Source of the DNA: Lithobates sylvaticus
Lineage: Eukaryota > Chordata > Amphibia > Anura > Ranidae
Direction: 5' to 3'
DNA: 64,000 nt
NCBI GenBank assembly: GCA_028564925.1
Contig: CM053030.1
Location: 409,205,738 to 409,269,737 of the forward strand
Position numbers and translations under genes: made by a program. Under the pieces are notes generated by a model, which was not told the origin of the DNA, made no database searches, and saw only the letters and a list, made by a program, of their open reading frames with translations. Shown here one piece after another: positions 10,774-22,211 of this stretch (position 1 is the first letter of the stretch; each line of letters begins with the position of its first letter).

Positions 10774-11117
10774 TTAAGTCGGGCACACACGGGCCGAATG
10801 TCGGGAGACATCGGCTGACATTCGGCCCATGTGTATGTCAGTCTGTCCGACAGAAGCCAGACGTTTGGCGGACTTCGGTCAGACGTGCATGCTGAAAAGC
10901 CAGCAGCCGACTGACTCCCGATTAGCGTTCTCAGCCAGTGGCGGAGAGCATCAATCTGAGTGTTCTGGCAGGGGGGCCATCGCCTTGACAGAATACAATA
11001 GCTCAGTGGGAGAGATCGCTATACTAACATCGCATAGTTAGTATAGTGGCTCCAACCGGAGCTGATGGTTTATTTGTGAAAACAAATGGAAAAAACAAAG
11101 TGTGTGCCAGGCTTTAA
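10774..11117. mobile_element. TTAA-flanked MITE A
   Basis: Ends are inverted: TTAAGTCGGGCACACACGGG at the left and GTGTGTGCCAGGCTTTAA at the right, each with TTAA at its edge. The centre is non-coding. The TTAA target and short inverted ends fit piggyBac- or Kolobok-class MITEs (inference). Confidence 0.65.
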
Positions 11118-11129
11118 GCTAGGAGAACT

Positions 11130-11517
11130 TTAGAGCCCCATTCACGATTGTGATTAGCTGTGGGAGACCCAGTGGGGGTTCCCGGTGATTAGCTGCAGAC
11201 GAGAAGCCCCATTGAAAGCAATGGGAGGCTAACAGCTCCCACAGCTACTACGGCTGATTCCATGTTACCTCTTATGCAGTGATTACCTACAAATGATCAG
11301 CCCTGGGTGCAGGCAGGCTTTATCCAGCGTCGATCACTCACAGGAAAGCTCTGCATGAACGATTACATGCGATCGGCCGTAAATAGCTGCGGGAACTACC
11401 AGCCTCCCATTGCTTTCAATGGGGCTTTCCATATGCAACTAATGGCAAGGAACCCTCACTAGTTCTCCTGCAGCTAATCACATTCGGCCCCATTTGCGAG
11501 GGTGAATGGGGCCTTAA
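11130..11517. mobile_element. MITE B with long inverted ends
   Basis: The left end TTAGAGCCCCATTCACGA mirrors the right end GGTGAATGGGGCCTTAA, and further inside 'GATTAGCTG' mirrors 'CAGCTAATC'. The right TTAA (11514-11517) is also the left TTAA of the next element. Confidence 0.7.
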
Positions 11518-11961
11518 AGTGGTTGTAAACCATTACAGACCACTTTGACCTACATGTAAGCCTAGATTAAGGCTTACCTGTAGGTCCAAGAAATATCTCC
11601 TAAACCTACACGGTTTAGGAGATACTTGCAAAAAGACAGGCACCGCTGTCTACGGCACATGCGCCGTAGACAACAGCGCGCAGGCGCACTGAGCATGCCG
11701 ATGCTAACGGCGATATGCCGTTAGTGGCGGCTCCCGTGCACATGAGTGACGTCATCGTGGCTCTGGCCAATCACAGTGCCGGAGCCACGATACCCGGAAA
11801 GAAGATGGACGCTCCGTGGAAGAGGGGACATCGGTGACATTGCAGGCTCCTGTGTCAGGTAAGTGACACATAATGGACTACTATGCGATGCATAGTAGTC
11901 CATTATGCTTTACCTTTGCAGGGAAACAAAGTAAACCCATCAGGGTTTACTTCCTCTTTAA
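11514..11961. mobile_element. T2/Kolobok-like TTAA MITE C
   Basis: Begins TTAAAGTGGTTGTAAACC and ends GGTTTACTTCCTCTTTAA, giving inverted ends with TTAA borders. The interior holds nested hairpins such as 'GACTACTATGCGATGCATAGTAGTC'-type arms (about 11876-11901). The TTAAAG start resembles the TTAAAGGRR terminal motif known for Xenopus T2 MITEs. Confidence 0.75.
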
Positions 11962-12428
11962 AGTGGTTGTAAAGGCAGAAGTTTTTTTATCTTCTATGCA
12001 TTAAGTTAAAAAAAACCCCCCCCCCCCCCCCCCCCAATACTTACCTAAGCCCCATCTATCTCTATCCAGAGATGTTGCAGGAGAGGCTCGGCTGCCCGGG
12101 ACTCTCCCTCCTGATTGGCTGAGACAGCACTATTGGCTCCCGCTGCAGTCAATCAAAGTCAGTGAGCCAATGAAAAGAGAGGGGGTGGAGCCTAGCCGCG
12201 ACTGTGTCTGAATGGACACAGGGAGCTGTAGCTCAGCTTGGGTGCCCCCCATAGCAAGCTGCTTGCTGTGGTGGCACTCAACAGGAGGGAGGGGCCAGGA
12301 GCACCGAAGAGGGACCCAAGAAGAGGAGGATTGGGACTGCTCTGTGCAAAACCACTGCACAGAGCAGTTAAGTATGACATGTTTGTTATTTTTACACACA
12401 CAAAAATTTGACTTTAGTAACACTTTAA
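11958..12428. mobile_element. T2/Kolobok-like TTAA MITE D
   Basis: Starts TTAAAGTGGTTGTAAAGG and ends AGTAACACTTTAA. It shares 'CATAGCAAGCTGCTTGCT', 'GACCCAAGAAGAGGAGGAT' and 'AAGTATGACATGTTTGTTA' with the copy at 53415-53867. A C homopolymer lies at about 12017-12035. Its left TTAA is the right TTAA of MITE C. Confidence 0.75.
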
Positions 12429-13390
12429 GAGACCAATCTGTGTTATCTATGAAAGGAGAGAGCTGTCATCAAGGCATAAGGCAATTCACATTTTATGGAG
12501 ATTCAAAATGTTTTCCTGTGCAGTAAATCTTTGGAGTCAATAAATGATTATATTGTTGTACAATATAACACCATACTGTAATCCATGCAAATTTCTGGCT
12601 GATTATGGGCACCTGTAGCTGGTATTGTGTGAGTGACCGCCATCTGACTTTTTTTACAGTAACATTTTCTATAAGTAAAGTACAGTATAATAAGATACTT
12701 TCTGATAAATAATAAAAAAAATGATTGCCCCAGGGCAGAACAGTGGACCCAGAATGGGTATTTTTCCTCAGGAGTGTATGTGCTGAGTACATTACTGTTA
12801 ATTTAAACGGCAGGTCACACAACAACATCTGGTTACAGATGATGTTTCAGGAGCTCCGCGGGAACTATCGGCATATATTCGGGTTTGCATGTTTCCTGAC
12901 AAGTTACCAGGGAAATAGACTATATTTAATAGAGGAATTGAGGTTTCTTTTCATAAGAAACACTGAGCTACATAATTGATGCAGTGTTTGCGTTTATTAC
13001 AAATATCTGAAATCAATGTGAGGTTTTATCTGATAAACAAAGTGGCTTTTGATTTGAATTTTGCTGGAGATCAACAGCTGTGAGGCAGCTATATTTAATC
13101 CAGTTTACACAGAGCCTCTGTAAGGCACCTGTTTGGGGGTTCTCACCAAACTCATGCTAGCAGACGTTAGATAAGCTTGCTTATAAGGGAGTAATGTTTT
13201 ACCAGTCACAAATTAAATTCAAATGTTCTTAATTAGAAATATGCAGAATTTTACAAATATAAACAAAAAATGGCTGGATTCGAACACTATCATCTCATGT
13301 CTAGGACTTATTCAAAAAGCAGCAATGTAGCCACACCTCTTCTGTGATGATCTCTGAGTTCCACTGACTAAAGCCAGTGAAGTTCAGTAA
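12429..13390. other. Unassigned AT-rich sequence
   Basis: No gene, RNA or repeat family recognised. Open stretches of 80-110 codons here lack family signatures. Confidence 0.5.
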
Positions 13391-13394
13391 ACAT

Positions 13395-13880
13395 GAGACA
13401 ATCCAGCAGAAGAGTCTGCGTACGTCACAAGACTGGCTCTCCTCCAATACTAACAACAACATACAAAGCCATTAACAACTCTGCCCCGAGCTACACCACC
13501 AATCTTGTTTTCAAATATCACCCAAACTATCCTATCCACTCCTCTCAAGACCTCCTGCTTTCAAGAACCTTTTGTCTCGTCCTCCCATGCTCATCTCCAT
13601 GACTTCTCCGGAGCCTCTCCCATCCTCTGGAACTCTCTAACTCAATTTGTCCTGCTATCTCCTACTCAGGCTGCCTTTAAGCGATCCCTGAAAACTCCTC
13701 TCTTTAGGGAAGCCTATCATGCCTTCAACAAATTTTTATCACTTCCATCAGCTCATTCTTCACAGTGATAACCTTTTTTAACCACTTGCCCCCACCCTAT
13801 TGATTATAAGCTCTTTTGAGCAGGGTCCTCTTAACCCTCTTGTATTTTTTTGGTATTCTAACTGTACCATCTGTCTAAAT
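13395..13880 (+). mobile_element. L2-clade LINE 3' fragment
   Basis: Encodes a decayed C-terminal LINE protein: PPILTTTYKAINNSAPSY, then PILWNSLTQF and FKRSLKTPLFREAYHAF in another frame, so at least one frameshift is present. These are typical of the last domain of L2/CR1-group LINEs. The tail 'AAGCTCTTTTGAGCAGGGTC' matches the tails of the copies at 14450 and 46900. Strongly 5'-truncated. Confidence 0.65.
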
Positions 13881-14325
13881 TGTAATGGCAGATAAGGCAT
13901 CAGGCTGCATTGGATGGGCACATATCAGGCTGCAGATGGGCACAGAGGCTGCATTGAGGCTGCAGATAGGCATCAGGCTGCATTGGATGGGCACAGATCA
14001 GGCTGCAGATGGGCACAGAGGCTGAATTATGGCTGCAGATGGGCACATATCAGGCTGCAGATGGGCACAGATCAGGCTGCATTGAGGCTTCAGATAGGCA
14101 TCAGGCTGCATTGGATGGGTACAGATCAGGCTGCAGATGGGCACAGAGGCTGAATTATGGCTGCAGATGGGCACTAATCAGGCTGCATTGATTGGCATTG
14201 ACCATTATTTTGCTTCAAAGTGGTTTATTTAAAAAAAATATGTTTTTTTTCCTGAAACTTACCTCTTTAATTGTGGTGCGTGTTATACGCCGGCGCGTGT
14301 TATACGCCGATAAATACGGTATTTA
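13880..14325 (+). repeat. Minisatellite-bearing repeat, short-array copy
   Basis: A variable tandem array of ~20-45 bp units built from 'CAGGCTGCA', 'GATGGGCACA' and 'GATCAGGCTGC' (13900-14195), then a single-copy 3' part with 'TTATTTTGCTTC', 'CCTGAAACTTACCTCTTTAA' and 'GCGTGTTATACGCCGATAAA' up to 'TACGGTA'. The same array plus tail recurs reversed at 29045-30125 and again at 34365-34750. Confidence 0.75.
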
Positions 14326-14449
14326 TGGGAAAAGCATATCCTGATCTGCTCTCTAATATAAATTAGTATGGCTAACTGTAGAACAAACACCACCAACTGT
14401 AGAATGATCACCATTTCTGACCCCTTTGTCTACCTACATTTCTTTCTAA

Positions 14450-14892
14450 CATCCGGCTAACCACCTGCCCTCTGGACCCTGTTCCTTCACAAATTACGTT
14501 CACCCTTCTGCCCTATTCCACACTCTCTTCTTGCATCTTCCCTTCCAGGAATTTCCCTGAGCCTCAACCCTCCTATGGAACTCCCTATCCCAATCTGTCT
14601 GATTATCTCCTAATCTGTTTTTAGAGGATCCCTGAAAACCCATCTCTTAAGAGAAGCCGATTCTGCATTTACATAACAACTGTACTTTAATTTTCTCCAT
14701 CACCTCCTCCCCCATAGCTATTACCTTTTTGTATCACTTGACCTCCCTCCTAGATTGTAAGCTCTAACGAGCAAGACCCTCTGATTCCTCCTGTATTTAA
14801 TTGTATTGTAATTGTACTGTCTGCCCTCACGTTGTAAAGTGCTGTGCTGCGCAAACTGTTGGCGCTATATAAATCCTGTATAATAATAATAA
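14450..14892 (+). mobile_element. L2-clade LINE 3' end with (AAT)n tail
   Basis: Contains coding words for WNSLSQSV-like and LKTHLLREADSAF-like text with decay, then 'TTGTAAGCTCTAACGAGCA', 'GTACTGTCTGCCCTCA' and 'GTTGGCGCTATATAAATCCT', ending in (AAT)n. Tail words match 47100-47250. The AAT tail is interrupted by the element at 14893-15967; AAT repeats resume at 15968. Confidence 0.7.
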
Positions 14893-15967
14893 TGTAGCGG
14901 TCACACTTTAACAAGTGTGCGCTATAAGTGAAAATTTTGTTTTTTTCCCTCAGAACAGTAATGGGGTTCTGAGGGTTAATTGTACGGGTTTACTTTGGCA
15001 TCAGTTTGGTTGGGCTGTACTAGGGTTCTGCCTGGTCATGGGTGCAGTGAGGTACCCATGACAATTTGAGAACCACGCCTGGTTGGACATCTTAGGTATC
15101 AATCTTTCCCGGAGCCAATCAGTGGGTGCGTCTGGCCCCGCTGTGTAGTCTGGGGAAGGGTACTCAAGGCGCTGAAATCACTTGTTCGGCCACAGTCCTG
15201 CTTCTGGACCGGGGTAGCCCCGCGAGGGGTCCTGGGCCTAGGAGCGCTTGCCGTCCCGCAAACATGGTCAGTTTGACTAGCCCCATAGACCATGGTCTGG
15301 GATGGGGATCCGTCCGTTCCCGAGTCTCGGAGCCGGTTAGCCCGAGGCCCAGTAACTGAAGGAGGATTCAAGGCGTCCCGGTGTGCTCTCAGTATTGGAG
15401 GGACACGGCAACTCGTAGAAGTGACCAGGGGAGGACTCTTCAGAGGAGGGCCAACAAGCTGGCATCTCAGTAAGAGCCTGGAAGTTGAGTTGTATGGACA
15501 CTAAAGAATCCACACTTCCACAGTACTGCCAAGGAGACAGAGAAAGTTCCAGGCACTGTGAGAAATGTTCCTTTTCACCTTCAGTTGCAAGTTTATTCTG
15601 CGTCAGACTTTTGCAAGTTTCCAGATTACATTGTTGGCTGCTAGATCTCTGGCTAGAGGTCTATCCGGCATCGAAGCGCCCAGCTGCGAGTGGCTACTCT
15701 CTGAGTTGATTAGAGACATTCAGTGGATGTCAGCAGTTCAAGGTGCCTGAGTTTCTTCACCCTTGCCCTCTATTCCTATCTGAGACTGTGTTATGTTGGA
15801 TGTTACCACTGCAGAATAAAAACCTTAAAAAGGACTTTTATGTGTCAGCATCCAAAGTTGTTGGGTACTAACCCTGGGAACCCCTAGACATTCACCGACA
15901 AGCCACGAGGCGGTAACTAGTAAGCACAAAAGTCAAGGCCGCCCCTCAAGGGGTTATGGCCGCTACA
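14893..15967 (+). mobile_element. Probable solo LTR (fossil), inserted in an AAT tail
   Basis: A 1,075-bp segment beginning TGTAGCGG and ending CCGCTACA, so it has TG...CA ends and an 8-bp terminal inverted repeat. It is flanked by ATAA on both sides, although the AAT repeat makes target-duplication length ambiguous. A polyadenylation-type AATAAA in 'GCAGAATAAAAACC' lies about 150 bp before the right end, giving plus orientation. No coding region is visible. The TGTAGC/GCTACA ends are shared with 49197-50336, which suggests one Gypsy-like family. A DNA transposon with 8-bp inverted ends is the alternative. Confidence 0.55.
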
Positions 15968-16521
15968 ATAATAATAACCTGGTGTCTGCATAATGCACAC
16001 ACCCAGGTTCGGGAGGGCTTCCAGGATATGCAAGAGCATAATCTTCACGCACGTTTCCCTAACCATGCTCAAACGTACTGCCCTTGCGATCTGCTGTGGG
16101 TGCCAATGTGATGATAATGGCACCCCAAACGCAGAGTGAAAACTCAGTGTGTTTGTGGGCACCAAATTGCATGGTATTATAGCACCATGCAATTTGGTGC
16201 AGTGTAGTAGTACAGTGGAGTAGGCTGCAAAATCGCACCGCACAGGAACACGGCACATTCTGTGAGATTTCCAATGTGAACTGGCCCTGAGCAAGTGACT
16301 GATTTACTTTATACCTGACTAATAGAACTACATTTTTACAATGTCCCTTGCAGAAGATTTTTCCCATATATTTAGATGCAAGCAGGTCAACAATGTAAGC
16401 TGTTCAAAAGTTCCGTCATCTGTACTAACACAGCACCATGCAGCCACACTGAATGCACAGGACTTGAGGTAGAAAGGATAAAGAGCTGCTCCCATTTACT
16501 TTCTGATGCCAGCAGCCAGTG
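15968..16521. other. Unassigned sequence with a strong hairpin
   Basis: No gene recognised. Perfect 16-bp arms GCACCAAATTGCATGG (16159-16174) and CCATGCAATTTGGTGC (16185-16200) surround a 10-base loop. This is a likely relic of a foldback MITE. Confidence 0.55.
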
Positions 16522-17891
16522 TACACGTAGAATATCCGCAGTTGGCTTATACCCAGCCTGGGCCTTTAGATGAATCAGGAACCCGGAACTTGAGGTACTC
16601 GAGAGTGGCGTATACCCCCAGTGGTTATTACCAAAAAGAAAAAGGGGAGCAGACATAGCGTAATATTGAAAAAAAATTTTTTGGGGAAAAAGCTTATATA
16701 TAAATAAATATATATAACCCTTTTTTTTATTTTTTAAAAATTCTACTAAATTAGATTAGGAAAAATGAGGGGAACACCCAGTGTTGTAAAACCAAAAAAT
16801 AAAAAATAAAAAATAAAAAACGTGTTCGAATGGAAACTCCTCCACCATTTAAATATTGCGCTTACCAAAACACAACAAAACAAAAACGGTTGGCATTTAT
16901 CCCAGCAGGAAAGAGTATCAAAAACACATACACCAGTGATCCAAGAAGCAAAAGACTGACATGTGTCCCGTCACCACACAGAGGGGCTCCTTACCAGAGA
17001 CCAGCGATAGACAGTGCATATAGTCTCCCAGGTAAGGTAGGCCAGTGATTAGTAGCAAAAAGGTCCTGGTCCACTTCAAAGATCGATGCTCACTCTCCTA
17101 AGCACAGCGGCTCAGCATTTTACCCAAAAGGGAGAGAAAGCAGCAGACCATGGGGTAGTACGTTTGGCAAATTTATTATAAAAAGTTAAAGGTTACACTT
17201 ACATAAAGCAAAAATCGTTTTAAGCATAAAACGGAAGCCGGCCGGCAACACAAAACAGAAAATCCCGTCCTCAATGGCGTGGTGACGTCAGCACGTACGT
17301 CCCAGACGCGTTTCGTCATAGGCTGACGTTTTCAATGGGTACGGGTAGCGTGCTGAATCACCACCGTTATATAGGCACAAAATTAAACCAAGCCTCGTTC
17401 TGAGCTCCGTGTTAAGAAACACAGACAACCATCTCAAGTGTGGGCAAAACGTAGCTGTAATAGGCTAGGTAATTGGAAACTTGTTCGTTGCAGGAAAATC
17501 ATTAATAAAACAAGTTTTAACCGTAGCAAACTTTGATACTCGGCTGTTTAACAATAAAAAGAAAAGAAATTAAATGAGAATTAAATTTAAAAAGAAACAT
17601 TAAAATTATTATCACTGAACCGGAAAGTTCTACTACTCTTAAATGGAACACCGAAGCATAGTAGGTAAAAAGAAGCATAGTAGGCAAAAAAAATTTTTTA
17701 TAGATTCAAAAATAGAGAAAAACAGTGTAATTCTCTATAACATATATATTGACCACAGATAGCAGGTGATTTCCGTAAATCATTTGAATCTACCTATATA
17801 GCTTAAAAAATCAACAAATGAAATATAGTATATGTTTACCACACGCAGCTCAGAACTAGATCATATCAAGCATAATCAAAAACCAAAAAAA

Positions 17892-19111
17892 TCATGAATT
17901 GTCAATGAATGCGTTAACATCCACATCTATGTTTAACCCATAGGGGACATATGTTTTAACCCTATGGATCCAAGACATTTCAGATTTGGATATTTCTCGC
18001 ACTAAAGAGCTCCCCCTCCAATTAGCACTGAATTTGTCGATCCCTAAAAATAGTGTATTAGAGGGGTCTCTATTATGTTTGAAAAGGTAGTGCTTTGAAA
18101 CCGAGTGGTTCCTAAATCCAGCCTTAATGTTTGTGATGTGCTCATTCAGTCTTATTTGTAATGGGCGTTTGGTCCGCCCAATATACTGAAGGCCACAAGG
18201 GCATTGTAGTAAATAAACTACCCCTACTGTACAGCAAGTAATAAACGGAGTTATGGTATGCTGAACTTGAGTGCTCGTAGATAAAAACTTCTGTGTCCTT
18301 CTATTTTTACAACTATTGAATGAACAAACTCTACATTTCCTGCATTGGTAGAAGCCAGTTAGCTGATCAAAAAAAGTTAATTTTTTAGTGGGGGGATCAA
18401 GGATATTAGGGGCCACTCGGTTTCTGAGCGAGGGGGCCCCCCTAAAAACCACTTGAGGTCTTTCAGGTAAGATTTTACTTAATACTCTATCGTTGTTGAC
18501 AATGTGCCAATGTTTAGAAATGATTTGCTTAATATTTCTATGTTGGAGTGAATAAGTAGTTACAAAGGGCACCATTGAATCACAAAATATTTGTTGTGGG
18601 GCTTTTTCTTTTTCTCTAAGGAGAGACCCTCTATCCATCTCTTCCACTTCCTTAAGGGTCGGTAGGAGAGAGTTAAGAGTATAGCCCTTTTCGAGAAACC
18701 TTTCAGTGAGTATGTTAGCCTGACTTGAAAATTCCTGTGGGTTCGAACAGTTTCTACGCAACCTCATATATTGACTTTTTGGAACACCATTAAGCCAAGG
18801 CCGATGGTGGCAACTATCCAAAGCAATATATGAGTTACGATCCGTACTTTTAAAGTAGGTCGACGTAGAGAAGGACCCATTTTTAATAGATAGGGTCAGA
18901 TCCAGAAAATTAATCTGAGTCTGGCTCATTTCGAAGTTAAGGTGGATACCACGATCATTCAGATTTAAAGATGTTATGTAATCTTGTAAGTCCTGCCCAT
19001 CGCCATCCCATAGGAGGAGGATGTCATCAATATATCTAGCCCACAGGACCAACTGGGGGGTCCTGTGGGCATAGATGACATCCTCCTCCCATTTGGCCAT
19101 AAATAGATTGG
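17892..19111 (-). pseudogene. Penelope-like RT (C-terminal part) + GIY-YIG endonuclease, left copy
   Basis: Mirror of 19112-20331. It encodes the RT palm from ANLFMAKWEED onward with the catalytic YIDD word (RYIDDILLLWDG), a thumb-like region, a Cys-rich linker (CRKCRVCSFNSC) and a GIY-YIG domain (GVVYLLQC ... LQYIGRTKRPLQIRLNEH). The N-terminal RT motifs are absent because the copy stops at the palindrome centre. The reading frame runs open across the centre only because the other arm is its reverse complement. No internal stop is visible over about 400 codons, so the copy is young. Confidence 0.88.
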
Positions 19112-20331
19112 CCAATCTATTTATGGCCAAATGGGAGGAGGATGTCATCTATGCCCACAGGACCCCCCAGTTGGTCCTGTGGGCTAGATATATTGATGAC
19201 ATCCTCCTCCTATGGGATGGCGATGGGCAGGACTTACAAGATTACATAACATCTTTAAATCTGAATGATCGTGGTATCCACCTTAACTTCGAAATGAGCC
19301 AGACTCAGATTAATTTTCTGGATCTGACCCTATCTATTAAAAATGGGTCCTTCTCTACGTCGACCTACTTTAAAAGTACGGATCGTAACTCATATATTGC
19401 TTTGGATAGTTGCCACCATCGGCCTTGGCTTAATGGTGTTCCAAAAAGTCAATATATGAGGTTGCGTAGAAACTGTTCGAACCCACAGGAATTTTCAAGT
19501 CAGGCTAACATACTCACTGAAAGGTTTCTCGAAAAGGGCTATACTCTTAACTCTCTCCTACCGACCCTTAAGGAAGTGGAAGAGATGGATAGAGGGTCTC
19601 TCCTTAGAGAAAAAGAAAAAGCCCCACAACAAATATTTTGTGATTCAATGGTGCCCTTTGTAACTACTTATTCACTCCAACATAGAAATATTAAGCAAAT
19701 CATTTCTAAACATTGGCACATTGTCAACAACGATAGAGTATTAAGTAAAATCTTACCTGAAAGACCTCAAGTGGTTTTTAGGGGGGCCCCCTCGCTCAGA
19801 AACCGAGTGGCCCCTAATATCCTTGATCCCCCCACTAAAAAATTAACTTTTTTTGATCAGCTAACTGGCTTCTACCAATGCAGGAAATGTAGAGTTTGTT
19901 CATTCAATAGTTGTAAAAATAGAAGGACACAGAAGTTTTTATCTACGAGCACTCAAGTTCAGCATACCATAACTCCGTTTATTACTTGCTGTACAGTAGG
20001 GGTAGTTTATTTACTACAATGCCCTTGTGGCCTTCAGTATATTGGGCGGACCAAACGCCCATTACAAATAAGACTGAATGAGCACATCACAAACATTAAG
20101 GCTGGATTTAGGAACCACTCGGTTTCAAAGCACTACCTTTTCAAACATAATAGAGACCCCTCTAATACACTATTTTTAGGGATCGACAAATTCAGTGCTA
20201 ATTGGAGGGGGAGCTCTTTAGTGCGAGAAATATCCAAATCTGAAATGTCTTGGATCCATAGGGTTAAAACATATGTCCCCTATGGGTTAAACATAGATGT
20301 GGATGTTAACGCATTCATTGACAATTCATGA
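19112..20331 (+). pseudogene. Penelope-like RT (C-terminal part) + GIY-YIG endonuclease, right copy
   Basis: The family-derived part starts at about residue 13 of a 418-codon open frame; the first 12 residues are read from the opposite arm. Key sites are YIDD near residues 39-42 (two catalytic aspartates of the RT), the CxxC-type linker near 285-295, and GVVY at about 309 with YIG 13 residues on, followed by the R-x-x-L-x-E-H helix of GIY-YIG nucleases. The protein copies element RNA primed at a chromosomal break. This copy lacks the RT fingers, so by itself it should be inactive. Confidence 0.88.
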
Positions 20332-22182
20332 TTTTTTTGGTTTTTGATTATGCTTGATATGATCTAGTTCTGAGCTGCGTGTGGTAAACATATACTATAT
20401 TTCATTTGTTGATTTTTTAAGCTATATAGGTAGATTCAAATGATTTACGGAAATCACCTGCTATCTGTGGTCAATATATATGTTATAGAGAATTACACTG
20501 TTTTTCTCTATTTTTGAATCTATAAAAAAATTTTTTTGCCTACTATGCTTCTTTTTACCTACTATGCTTCGGTGTTCCATTTAAGAGTAGTAGAACTTTC
20601 CGGTTCAGTGATAATAATTTTAATGTTTCTTTTTAAATTTAATTCTCATTTAATTTCTTTTCTTTTTATTGTTAAACAGCCGAGTATCAAAGTTTGCTAC
20701 GGTTAAAACTTGTTTTATTAATGATTTTCCTGCAACGAACAAGTTTCCAATTACCTAGCCTATTACAGCTACGTTTTGCCCACACTTGAGATGGTTGTCT
20801 GTGTTTCTTAACACGGAGCTCAGAACGAGGCTTGGTTTAATTTTGTGCCTATATAACGGTGGTGATTCAGCACGCTACCCGTACCCATTGAAAACGTCAG
20901 CCTATGACGAAACGCGTCTGGGACGTACGTGCTGACGTCACCACGCCATTGAGGACGGGATTTTCTGTTTTGTGTTGCCGGCCGGCTTCCGTTTTATGCT
21001 TAAAACGATTTTTGCTTTATGTAAGTGTAACCTTTAACTTTTTATAATAAATTTGCCAAACGTACTACCCCATGGTCTGCTGCTTTCTCTCCCTTTTGGG
21101 TAAAATGCTGAGCCGCTGTGCTTAGGAGAGTGAGCATCGATCTTTGAAGTGGACCAGGACCTTTTTGCTACTAATCACTGGCCTACCTTACCTGGGAGAC
21201 TATATGCACTGTCTATCGCTGGTCTCTGGTAAGGAGCCCCTCTGTGTGGTGACGGGACACATGTCAGTCTTTTGCTTCTTGGATCACTGGTGTATGTGTT
21301 TTTGATACTCTTTCCTGCTGGGATAAATGCCAACCGTTTTTGTTTTGTTGTGTTTTGGTAAGCGCAATATTTAAATGGTGGAGGAGTTTCCATTCGAACA
21401 CGTTTTTTATTTTTTATTTTTTATTTTTTGGTTTTACAACACTGGGTGTTCCCCTCATTTTTCCTAATCTAATTTAGTAGAATTTTTAAAAAATAAAAAA
21501 AAGGGTTATATATATTTATTTATATATAAGCTTTTTCCCAAAAAAATTTTTTTTCAATATTACGCTATGTCTGCTCCCCTTTTTTCTTTTTGGTAATAAC
21601 CACTGGGGGTATACGCCACTCTCGAGTACCTCAAGTTCCGGGTTCCTGATTCATCTAAAGGCCCAGGCTGGGTATAAGCCAACTGCGGATTTGCTGCTTA
21701 TCTCTGGTAAGCATATCACTTGGAAGACTGGGACGTTGATTTACTAAAAACACTTTTATCACCTGTGAATCCCCTTGGAAGGACTCATTCCTCTGTATAC
21801 CAATACACCCTGCCCCTTTCTTTTTGAGGACTATTAATAGAGAACCTCCAGTTTGGGACTTCCTTAAACTCACTTAAAATAATTTATTAATATACTCACC
21901 ATTGGGTTAATTATTTTATTCACTATATAATTGTATTTTTTCAATTTTCTTTGTCAGTAATGTTTGTAAACATTGTGTATTGATTCCACTTAATTGTGAT
22001 ACTATTGGTCAAACACTCACTAATATTAGCGCAACTTCTCTTTTTTATCTTGTAATTTTGTGCATATCCCACAATAAGTTTGCAGCTTTTTTTTATTATC
22101 ATTTGTAATCATTCATACAGGGCGCCTATAGGGAACCCATACACTCCCCTCCCCCGCTCCAAGCGCAGTTTTCCTCTTTTTT
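20332..22182 (+). repeat. Penelope-like 3' region (UTR/pLTR) of the right copy
   Basis: Non-coding. It contains 'CCTATGACGAAACGCGTCTG' (about 20900-20920), a motif widespread at Penelope-type repeat ends and reminiscent of a degenerate hammerhead core, and the paired words 'GACGTACGTGCTGACGTCA'. It ends 'CAGTTTTCCTCTTTTTT' immediately before the target duplication. Positions 21689-22182 have no partner in the left arm. Confidence 0.7.
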
Positions 22183-22211
22183 TACACGTAGAATATGCGG
22201 CATTCTGCACT

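Larger units (their letters stand above)
16522..22196. mobile_element. Penelope-like element: head-to-head palindromic insertion with target duplication
   Basis: The insertion body is 16536-22182, bordered by the 14-bp direct repeat TACACGTAGAATAT at 16522-16535 and 22183-22196. Inside are two Penelope-like copies in opposite orientation, joined with no spacer at 19111/19112. The left arm (16536-19111, minus) and right arm (19112 to about 21688, plus) are mirror images; the few differences I saw are in homopolymer runs. The right copy continues another ~490 bp to 22182, which the left copy lacks. Both copies are cut at the same point inside the RT domain, and both keep the GIY-YIG endonuclease region and 3' UTR. 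Penelope elements are known for inverted and tandem partial copies. Confidence 0.9.

Noticed and set aside
19075-19111. First 12 residues of the right Penelope open frame as genuine N-terminus
   Set aside because: These codons are the reverse complement of the other copy, open by symmetry only.
17892-20331. Palindrome as a fold-back sequencing artefact
   Set aside because: Considered seriously because it is spacer-free and near-perfect. The exact 14-bp target duplication at its outer edges and the unequal arm ends are hard to get from an artefact, so I kept it as real pending read checks.
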